A stretch of 5,814 nucleotides of DNA from Fidelibacterota bacterium (GTDB lineage Bacteria > Fidelibacterota > UBA2242 > JAFGTP01): assembly GCA_021735285.1 (NCBI GenBank), contig JAIPHI010000166.1, positions 1 through 5,814 of the forward strand, in the 5' to 3' direction. The notes below the pieces were generated by a model. It ran no database searches, was not told where the DNA came from, and saw nothing but the letters and a program-made list of their open reading frames with translations. Every line of letters begins with the position of its first letter. Positions within the stretch are counted from its first letter, which is position 1. Both the position numbers and the translations under genes were made by a program. Below, in pieces: positions 1 through 5,512 of the stretch.

Positions 1-46
1 TGGTAAAGCAGCTATCTATAAATAAAATATATATTTATTATGAGTA

Positions 47-78
47 GCGAATATTAACGGCTTTAACTAATATTTCGC
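47..78. repeat. Long imperfect inverted repeat (possible hairpin)
   Basis: GCGAATATTA at 47-56 pairs with TAATATTTCGC at 68-78, giving ten pairs with one single-base bulge and an 11-base loop. There is no T-run directly after it, so it is not a classical intrinsic terminator in the plus direction. It could be a transcript-end hairpin of a gene to the left or a protein binding site. The arms carry the CGAA(A)TATTA word seen again further right. Confidence 0.5.
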
Positions 79-111
79 AGTAGGTTTAAATTATTAATAA
101 ATATCAGGATT

Positions 112-125
112 TATTCTATAGAATA
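112..125. repeat. Perfect 14-base palindrome
   Basis: TATTCTATAGAATA is its own reverse complement. It is AT-rich and could arise by chance in this composition, but it lies among other inverted repeats in a gene-free region and so may be a regulator binding site. Confidence 0.35.
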
Positions 126-152
126 TAACCGAATATTATTCATTCTTTTAAT

Positions 153-182
153 TAATATAATTGTACTGATGGTACAATATTA
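153..182. repeat. Inverted repeat with inner arms ATTGTAC/GTACAAT
   Basis: The inner arms 160-166 and 172-178 match perfectly over 7 bases around a 5-base loop. Alternatively, TTGTAC/GTACAA pair and, past a 3-base bulge, TAATA (153-157) pairs with TATTA (178-182). The result is a dyad or hairpin of about 11 pairs. No T-run follows, so an operator or RNA structure is likelier than a terminator. Confidence 0.45.
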
Positions 183-241
183 AAGGTAAGGTCTCTGTAT
201 TGAAAATCAGTATAGTATTTTTACGCCCATCAGAAAATTTA

Positions 242-275
242 CGTTAAGAAAATTTAATTGTGGAGCGTTAAGAAA
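242..275. repeat. 10-base direct repeat CGTTAAGAAA
   Basis: CGTTAAGAAA occurs at 242-251 and again at 266-275, with a period of 24 bases. Tandem half-sites of this kind can bind a response regulator or another direct-repeat-binding factor. There is no further evidence for a function, and the spacing is not an exact number of helical turns. Confidence 0.3.
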
Positions 276-540
276 CCATTTATTGTTTATTCGAAAAATT
301 ATTGGGTCCGGGGTATATATAAAGGTCCTATTTTCAATTAGCATTCCAAAGTATAATTCTAACTTATCGAGATTACTTGCTCTTTAGGTTCGCTCAAGAA
401 TGATATTTTTAAGATTGAAGATATCTCTCTGAAAAATTTCGGGTCTGCAATATTACCAGTTTATTATGATTTTCCATGTTAATGATATTACAATTGTTTT
501 TATTATTTTTAAAATGGTTCAAGCAGTAATTCTCGAGAAG

Positions 541-573
541 CTAATAACTTCGAAATATTAGTAATTGTATAAT
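541..573 (+). promoter_or_regulatory. Candidate promoter with overlapping operator for the activase gene
   Basis: A TATAAT box lies at 568-573, about 77 bases before the start codon at 651. No TTGACA-like -35 box is found at a 16-18 base spacing. Instead that position is covered by the dyad CTAATA (541-546) / TATTAG (556-561), which has TTCGAA in its centre. A weak -35 plus a dyad in its place suggests a regulated promoter, either activator-dependent or repressed by a protein covering the -35 region. The transcript would start near 580 with a leader of roughly 70 bases. This is inferred from sequence pattern only. Confidence 0.35.
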
Positions 574-650
574 GGATCGAATAGAAGCGAATGGGTTGTT
601 AAATCTTATTCAAGCTGTTAAATTAGTGAGTCTTAATCGGAAAGGCGAGA

Positions 651-1424
651 ATGCATAAAGGTATTATTTTTGACATAAAAAAATTTGCTATCCATGATGG
701 ACCAGGCATCCGAACCACTATTTTTCTTAAAGGATGCCCCTTAGATTGCTGGTGGTGTCATAATCCGGAAAGTAAAAATCCTGAAATAGAGTATATCAAG
801 AATGATAATTCCCAGCCAACTAAAATTGGCAGAAAAGTAACAGTTAACAAAATATTTAAAGAAGTTTTGAAAGATAATATCTTCTATGAGGAATCAAAAG
901 GAGGTGTAACATTATCCGGAGGAGAACCTTTAATGCAACCGGAATTTTGTTCTTCTCTCTTGCAAGCATTAAAAAAACATGGTATTCACACTACAATCGA
1001 TACTTGCGGCTATGCTTCTTTAGAATCCTTTAATAAAATAGTGCCCTATACCGATCTATTCCTCTATGATCTAAAAAGCTTGGATAAGCAAATCTATAAA
1101 AAATATATTGGAGGAGAACTAGTTTTAATTCAAAAAAATCTTGATTTCTTATTACAAAATAATTGTAATCTTGAAATTCGAATCCCTCTAATTCCCGGAA
1201 TCACTGACAGTGAAAAAAATCTAATTGCTATCCGCAACTATTTGATCGGCAAGAATATCGCTCAAGCCACAGTCTTACCCTATAACCATTTTGTTAATGA
1301 CAAATTAGAACGTTTTCAATATGAGAACAAAATTGATGCTCTGAATAAACAAGATAAGGCAGAATTAAATAGGCTCCAGGAATTAATCAACACAGCTGAT
1401 TTCGAATTACTAATTAACCGGTAA
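651..1424 (+). CDS. Glycyl-radical enzyme activating protein (radical SAM), compact form
   Basis: Cytoplasmic radical-SAM activase that would use a [4Fe-4S] cluster and S-adenosylmethionine to place the glycyl radical on a partner enzyme of the pyruvate formate-lyase/glycerol dehydratase superfamily. The N-terminal signature DGPGIRTT (residues 16-23) is followed by the cluster motif C29-x3-C33-x2-C36 (GCPLDCWWCHNPE). SGGEPL (89-94) is the SAM-binding GGE motif. Later family landmarks are LYDLK (138-142), KYIGG (151-155), IRIPLIPGITD (177-187) and LPYN (209-212). The ferredoxin-like insert with two extra Cys-rich clusters, common between the CxxxCxxC motif and the TVxEV helix in this family, is missing; only about 25 residues separate them. 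That makes the protein 257 aa rather than about 300, as in PflA. The start is supported by a GGAAAGG site 5 bases upstream. No glycyl-radical enzyme is in the window, so the substrate is unknown. The family call is firm and the pathway open. Confidence 0.93.
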   Translation: MHKGIIFDIKKFAIHDGPGIRTTIFLKGCPLDCWWCHNPESKNPEIEYIKNDNSQPTKIGRKVTVNKIFKEVLKDNIFYEESKGGVTLSGGEPLMQPEFCSSLLQALKKHGIHTTIDTCGYASLESFNKIVPYTDLFLYDLKSLDKQIYKKYIGGELVLIQKNLDFLLQNNCNLEIRIPLIPGITDSEKNLIAIRNYLIGKNIAQATVLPYNHFVNDKLERFQYENKIDALNKQDKAELNRLQELINTADFELLINR

Positions 1425-1520
1425 TCTGCAATTAATAGAGAAATATTGATAAATGATATTAAATAAGTTCTATAAACTCAACAAATACCTGAACCTGTGG
1501 TGAGAATATTATAGATTTTA

Positions 1521-1526
1521 TATAAT
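1521..1526 (+). promoter_or_regulatory. Possible -10 box upstream of the GH105 gene
   Basis: TATAAT lies inside a small inverted repeat, TAGATT (1512-1517) / AATCTA (1524-1529). The best hexamer 17 bases upstream is TGGTGA at 1498-1503, a poor -35. If used, the leader to the start codon at 1660 would be about 125 bases. The region is so AT-rich that chance occurrence is likely. Confidence 0.2.
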
Positions 1527-1580
1527 CTAAAGTATATCAGTAAGTTATGAGCATATTACATTAATAAAGAACCCCTCTTT

Positions 1581-1606
1581 AACAATCGGAGTCATACAAA
1601 ATTGTT
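1581..1606. repeat. Inverted repeat AACAAT/ATTGTT in the GH105 leader
   Basis: Perfect 6-base arms at 1581-1586 and 1601-1606 flank a 14-base spacer, 54 bases before the GH105 start codon. It could be an operator dyad or a weak leader hairpin. There is no support beyond the symmetry and position. Confidence 0.2.
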
Positions 1607-1649
1607 CTTCGGGAGCCACTCATTATAAAAAATATATTTTCATGAATAT

Positions 1650-1656
1650 AAGGAGG
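1650..1656 (+). promoter_or_regulatory. Ribosome binding site deciding the GH105 start
   Basis: AAGGAGG is a near-perfect anti-Shine-Dalgarno match ending 3 bases before the ATG at 1660. It lies inside the extra codons that would be translated from the upstream in-frame ATG at 1642, which has only A/T-rich sequence before it and no ribosome binding site. This favours 1660 as the real start, although a 3-base gap is shorter than usual. Confidence 0.6.
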
Positions 1657-1659
1657 AAT

Positions 1660-2718
1660 ATGAATCGCAGGAATTTTCTCATCAAAGCTATTGCTGGAGG
1701 GAGTGTTTTGCCTTTTGCCGCTTCAAATGCAAATTGCAATTCCGAACAAGAAAAAAACATCTCTAAGGGCCTACACGCCATACGGGAGAGAGTAAAATTA
1801 GCAATGTTGACAATGCAGAGGGCCAGTTGGGAACAGGGGGTTGCAGCCCAGGCTTTTCTTGAATCCGGTCAGGAAAAGGAGATGATCTTAATGGCCAGGG
1901 AAGCCGTGTTAAGACAGAATGAAGCCGGTAGATTAGCAGTTCTTTATCATGATTGGGGGAGTACCGATCCAGCTGCTTCCGGCGAAGCAGTTTTAAAAGC
2001 GGCTAAAATTCTAGATAGCCAACATCTAAAGAAAGCCGCCGATAAAATGCTCAATTACTTGCTAAACAATGCCCCTAGAACTAAGGACGGAATTCTCTTT
2101 CATCCCTTAGAAAAACCCGAGATCTGGGTAGATTCCTTATATATGGCACCACCTTTTTTAGCAGCTGCCGGGCGCCCACAAGAAGCAATTAAGCAAATCA
2201 AAGGCATTAGAAAATATCTATGGAATAAGGAGGCCCAACTCTTTTCTCATCAATGGAATGTAAAAAATCAGGAATTTACTCGCAAAGATTTCTGGGGTGT
2301 TGGTAATGGATGGGCTGCTACCGGAATTACCCGGGTGATTGACCTACTACCAGAGACTATGGACGATGAGAAACAAGAATTGATCGAATATACAAGACAG
2401 GTTCTTGAGGGTTGTTTCCAATATATAAGGGAAGATTACTTTTTCCATAATGTTCTGGATGACCAATCAACATTTGTAGAAACAAATTTATCTCAAATGC
2501 TATCCTATACTATTTTCAGAGGTATTAAGAGTGGTTGGCTGGAAAAAGAATATCTCGAGGTTGCAAATGCTATGCGTAAAGCGGTTCATACCAAAGTTGA
2601 TAGATTTGGGTATGTACAAGACGTTTGTGGTGCACCTTTTTTTGACGGTCCCGGAAGAGCCACTGAAGGTCAGGCTTTTTTTCTGCTCATGGAGGCGGCT
2701 TATGATGATTTGACTTAA
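1660..2718 (+). CDS. GH105 unsaturated glucuronyl/galacturonyl hydrolase with Tat signal
   Basis: Six-hairpin glycosidase of the GH88/GH105 (YteR) type. The family removes the unsaturated uronic acid left at the non-reducing end of oligosaccharides after polysaccharide-lyase cleavage, for example of rhamnogalacturonan. Numbered from 1660 (352 aa), residues 2-24 form a twin-arginine signal: NRRNFL, a hydrophobic stretch to LPFA, and a possible cleavage after SNA (24). This implies export of the folded enzyme. Conserved blocks follow: WEQGVAAQ (57-64), RLAVLYHDWGSTD (91-103), IWVDSLYMAPPFLA (155-168) with the presumed catalytic acid D158 (aligned from memory with YteR Asp143), FSHQWN (195-200), FWGVGNGWAATGITRVIDLLP (211-231), STFVETNLSQMLSYTIFRG (270-288) and VCGAPFFDGPGRATEGQAFF (322-341). 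The protein is full length for the family. Val replaces the Arg of the YteR-type WGRxxGW motif, as I recall for a subgroup including fungal members. The in-frame ATG at 1642 would give 358 aa but lacks a ribosome binding site. The first half is richer in G+C than its neighbours. Exact substrate is unknown. Confidence 0.9.
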   Translation: MNRRNFLIKAIAGGSVLPFAASNANCNSEQEKNISKGLHAIRERVKLAMLTMQRASWEQGVAAQAFLESGQEKEMILMAREAVLRQNEAGRLAVLYHDWGSTDPAASGEAVLKAAKILDSQHLKKAADKMLNYLLNNAPRTKDGILFHPLEKPEIWVDSLYMAPPFLAAAGRPQEAIKQIKGIRKYLWNKEAQLFSHQWNVKNQEFTRKDFWGVGNGWAATGITRVIDLLPETMDDEKQELIEYTRQVLEGCFQYIREDYFFHNVLDDQSTFVETNLSQMLSYTIFRGIKSGWLEKEYLEVANAMRKAVHTKVDRFGYVQDVCGAPFFDGPGRATEGQAFFLLMEAAYDDLT

Positions 2719-2873
2719 TCCACATCTACTCACCTCCATTATTAAGATACTAAATTGTATTTACAAAATAACAGCTTTAAGAGGGGCCGGTCAAACAATC
2801 CCAAAGATCACATTTTTAAGCCACAGCTTTTAAACCTTATTTAATATAAAAATTCTTGAGTAAATAAAAATAG

Positions 2874-2879
2874 TATAAT
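2874..2879 (+). promoter_or_regulatory. Consensus -10 box just upstream of the PHP gene
   Basis: A perfect TATAAT ends 11 bases before the ATG at 2891, so transcription would start near 2886 and leave a leader of only about 5 bases. The nearest -35-like hexamer, TTGAGT at 2856-2861, is 12 bases away, too close for a standard sigma-70 promoter. The 17-base position holds AATTCT. The absence of any ribosome binding site before the ATG agrees with a near-leaderless message. Confidence 0.35.
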
Positions 2880-2890
2880 ATATTTAGTCC

Positions 2891-4552
2891 ATGATTGAAT
2901 TTGATATAATTTCTACAACAGATATATTATTGCCAATTTTAACCATTTCCCTCCCGCTATTTCTTTATGCTGAGATTCATTATAGGCCTCGTTTTCTCCG
3001 CGGTTTTTTATACCGCAAACAACCGGAAATTATCTTCGATATACCACAGCGGATTGAAACAGATGAGCTGCCTGTTGCGCTTATTATAAAGGACTCTCAT
3101 AAATTTCCCATAGAATTGCAATCCCTATCTATTGATTTAATTATAGATGGTAAAAGAAAAAATAGGCATAGGTATTATGAAAATAAATATATTGACTCCA
3201 ATTTTTTTTCAAAAATCTTTCCCCTAAAAGTAAAACAATACCAGGGCCAATATGTAAAGCTCGAAGCCTCTCTAAAATACAAAACAGAGAAAAAAGAATA
3301 TCAAATTACTAATAATAATTATCCTTTACTAAAAAATAGAAATTTATCCGTCTATATTGACCCTGACAAAAGACCTCAACCATCGAACTGGAAATGGGGC
3401 GATATGCACTGTCATAGCCATTATACCGAAGACCAGGTTGAATTTGGTTTACCTCTCCATCTCATCCCTGAAATTAGTCGAACAATGGGGCTCTCATTCG
3501 TAGCAGTCACGGATCATTCTTATGATTTAAATAATGGTGAGGATTCCTGGATTGGTACTGATGTAAATCTGACCAAATGGTACAATATGCAAAAGGCAAC
3601 CAGGGAACTTAATTCTAAATATAAAAATTTTGTGCTCTTGCCTGGCGAAGAGGTTTCCACTGATAATGGACTGGGGAAAACAGTTCATATGCTGGTGATA
3701 AACAATAATGAATATATTCCTGGTTCCGGTGACAGCTTTGAAGATGGTATTAGGCAAAAATCTGAATTACAGTTTAACGATATTTTAGATAATATCCCAA
3801 ACAAAGCACTTGCCTTAGCAGCCCATCCCTTTGAAACGCCTTCTCGAATCCAAAGTTTTTTCCTTAAAAGAGGCGAATGGAATATTGAGAATCACCATCC
3901 CAATTTAGCCGGTTACCAGATTTTGAATGGTAAAAAATTGAATGCTTTTAAGAGGGGAAAGAAAAAATGGATTGCACAGCTATTAAAGGGAAAACATAAA
4001 TATATTTATGCTGGTAACGACTCTCATGGTTTCCTCAATAGATTTATCAGTATTCAGGCCCCTCTCATTTCCCTTAACAATTCAGATGGGCATATTTTTG
4101 GAGAAATGCTAACAGCAGTAAAAAATACTGATAATAATGTCATTAGTATTACAAAAGGATTACAAAACAACCCTGTCATTATCTCAAATGGTCCCTTTTT
4201 GGAAATTACGATCTTTAACCGGAATAATAGAGATATTGGCCCCACCCTTTTTGACGATAATCAAATTTATAAGGCTGAGATCGGAGAAACATTAAAGGGG
4301 CGTCCAACAAGTCTTCAAATCAAAGCTGAATCCATACCATTTTTTGGTAAAATAAAAAAAATTAGCAGCTATCTTGCAGATCACAATACAAAAAAAGAAG
4401 TACTGATCAATACTTATAGTACAGATAGATATAATTTCGAAAAAGAGATCTCTCTAACAAATCTACCAAAAAAGGGATATATCAGATCTGAATTAATCAC
4501 CTCCAAAGAGAAATTTACACTTACTAATCCGGTCTGGTTTGAGGAAAATTAA
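2891..4552 (+). CDS. Membrane-anchored PHP-domain metallohydrolase, CehA/McbA type
   Basis: Predicted metal-dependent hydrolase of the PHP (polymerase and histidinol phosphatase) superfamily, whose members cleave phosphoesters or, in CehA/McbA relatives, other esters. Residues 11-28 form one hydrophobic segment followed by a basic stretch (RPRFLRGFLYRK, 32-43). By the positive-inside rule the soluble part would face the cytoplasm. Residues 46-155 look like a beta-rich, immunoglobulin-like domain. The PHP domain spans about 165-435 with a full ligand set: H173 and H175 (GDMHCHSH), D208-H209 (VAVTDHS), E253 (LLPGEEVS), H266 (VHMLVIN), H312 (LAAHPF), and D377 with H379 (YAGNDSHG). The tail (435-553) is beta-rich and ends LTNPVWFEEN, as in CehA-like proteins. 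An in-frame TAG at 2885 makes this ATG the earliest possible start; there is no ribosome binding site and a TATAAT sits just upstream. The next in-frame Met is at 172, inside the metal site. Substrate is unknown. Confidence 0.85.
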   Translation: MIEFDIISTTDILLPILTISLPLFLYAEIHYRPRFLRGFLYRKQPEIIFDIPQRIETDELPVALIIKDSHKFPIELQSLSIDLIIDGKRKNRHRYYENKYIDSNFFSKIFPLKVKQYQGQYVKLEASLKYKTEKKEYQITNNNYPLLKNRNLSVYIDPDKRPQPSNWKWGDMHCHSHYTEDQVEFGLPLHLIPEISRTMGLSFVAVTDHSYDLNNGEDSWIGTDVNLTKWYNMQKATRELNSKYKNFVLLPGEEVSTDNGLGKTVHMLVINNNEYIPGSGDSFEDGIRQKSELQFNDILDNIPNKALALAAHPFETPSRIQSFFLKRGEWNIENHHPNLAGYQILNGKKLNAFKRGKKKWIAQLLKGKHKYIYAGNDSHGFLNRFISIQAPLISLNNSDGHIFGEMLTAVKNTDNNVISITKGLQNNPVIISNGPFLEITIFNRNNRDIGPTLFDDNQIYKAEIGETLKGRPTSLQIKAESIPFFGKIKKISSYLADHNTKKEVLINTYSTDRYNFEKEISLTNLPKKGYIRSELITSKEKFTLTNPVWFEEN

Positions 4553-4600
4553 CTACTATGATAAAATTGAACCGTTAGAAACCAATTGCAGTGGAAGGTA

Positions 4601-5512
4601 TTACAGGCTTTCCAAAATTTTATTTATTTGATCAAGATCCGCCTGGTTTAACCATTGTCTAAATTGCTTGATATCCTTTATATTTTTTATATTTGCAACC
4701 AGTTTAAAACTCTTTGTTTCTAGATTTTTATCAGGAATTAATTCAATATTACCAGGTTTATCTAATTTATTAATTTGTGTATTAATCTTCTTTTTTGTTT
4801 TTGTAAGAAGAGGATATCTTTTCGCCTTTAATCTGGACCTTAACCGTTTTAAAGAATTATCTTCATCCAGCAGCCTAAATAGTTGAAGGCTTTGAGATAT
4901 TTCATCAATACCACTTGCTTCCCGCCTCGACAACTCATATAAATTATTCTCTATTTCAAGCAACTCGCTTAAGCTGGGCTTCCCTTTTTCCAACAATGTT
5001 TTAAATATTTTCTCATTACGATTTACGAATTTTGACCATATTTTTAATGAATCAGTTCTGGGAAGTAAAAAATCAATTATATAATCAGGAATATTTACTA
5101 ATTTTTTATACTTATCTAATACTTTATAACCACGATTAATCCCCAGGATATCGGCGATTTCTGTTGCTATAGTTTCCTTTTCAATACCATTATGGAGTAA
5201 AAACGAAATAATTTTTGATATCTCAATTAGATAGAGGTCTCTCTGAGCTCTTTGGTAGCGAATAATTATTTTAATCTTTTTAAGTAAATCGATTTGAGCT
5301 AGAATATAGGCAGGAATATAATTATTCGATTTTTCTTTATAATCTAAAAATTTTTGAAATCCATATAGAATATTGAAAACGCCCTTACATTTTTCAACAA
5401 TAATTGGATAAGGATCGATCAAATTCTGAAATCTATTTCTCCGTACATAGAAAAAATCCAGTTCTTTGGAATCAATTTTACAATTTGATAACTTCAGTCT
5501 CTTGAATTCCAT
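4601..5512 (-). CDS. Diverged ParB/KorB-like DNA-binding protein
   Basis: A 303-aa protein with the layout of the ParB/Spo0J family. Residues 15-70 resemble the ParB N-terminal fold (LIDPYPIIVEKCKGVFNILYGFQKF, then IPAYIL). Residues 84-105 resemble the following helix (QRAQRDLYLIE, with E97 in the place of the conserved Glu). Residues 108-137 form a predicted KorB-type helix-turn-helix (NGIEKETIATEIADILGINRG, LDKYKKL). The GERR-type CTP-binding motif of true ParB is replaced by YGFQKF (50-55), so CTP binding and clamp sliding are doubtful. A basic segment lies at 222-248 (RLRSRLKAKRYPLLTKTKKK) and a predicted helical tail ends at 303. The start overlaps the 3' end of the glycosyltransferase gene by 35 bases, with a weak GGAAAA site about 6 bases ahead, which suggests translational coupling. 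No ParA-like ATPase is visible in the window, so chromosome partitioning is unlikely. DNA binding is inferred from fold resemblance; the target is unknown. Confidence 0.75.
   Translation of the reverse strand: MEFKRLKLSNCKIDSKELDFFYVRRNRFQNLIDPYPIIVEKCKGVFNILYGFQKFLDYKEKSNNYIPAYILAQIDLLKKIKIIIRYQRAQRDLYLIEISKIISFLLHNGIEKETIATEIADILGINRGYKVLDKYKKLVNIPDYIIDFLLPRTDSLKIWSKFVNRNEKIFKTLLEKGKPSLSELLEIENNLYELSRREASGIDEISQSLQLFRLLDEDNSLKRLRSRLKAKRYPLLTKTKKKINTQINKLDKPGNIELIPDKNLETKSFKLVANIKNIKDIKQFRQWLNQADLDQINKILESL

Larger units (their letters stand above)
1..650. other. Gene-free AT-rich region upstream of the activase gene
   Basis: No reading frame here has a plausible start, a ribosome binding site and a recognisable product; stops are frequent in all three forward frames and nothing convincing was seen in reverse. 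The stretch does hold several inverted repeats, a 10-base direct repeat, a recurring CGAA(A)TATTA word and a TATAAT box, listed separately. It most likely contains the control region of the gene at 651, and possibly the 3' end of a transcript from the left. A short coding-like stretch at 363-482 ends in a stop but has no start codon, and is treated as a finding rather than a gene. Confidence 0.6.

Noticed and set aside
1425..1480. Terminator after the activase gene
   Set aside because: Only short A/T-only dyads such as AATAT/ATATT are present, too weak to call an intrinsic terminator.
1607..1616. CTTCGG tetraloop-like hairpin before the GH105 gene
   Set aside because: Only about three pairs, one of them G-T, can form around the TTCG loop, and no T-run follows.
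2500..2739. Open frame on the minus strand (79 codons) and another on the plus strand at 2531-2713
   Set aside because: Both lie almost wholly inside the well-supported GH105 gene in other phases, and their translations show no recognisable domain.
2771..2830. Direct repeat ACAGCTTT at 2771-2778 and 2823-2830
   Set aside because: Eight bases in an AT-rich spacer is close to chance expectation, and no dyad or promoter is associated with it.
2856..2879. TTGAGT plus TATAAT as a complete sigma-70 promoter for the PHP gene
   Set aside because: The spacer is 12 bases rather than about 17, so only the -10 box is kept as a candidate.
3527..4245. Minus-strand open frames at 3527-3757 and 4054-4245
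   Set aside because: They are antisense to the PHP-domain gene, whose metal-binding motifs run through the same DNA, and look like shadow frames.
4668..4886. Plus-strand open frame with a hydrophobic translation
   Set aside because: It is antisense to the ParB-like gene. Its hydrophobic look comes from reading the lysine- and asparagine-rich minus-strand codons in reverse.
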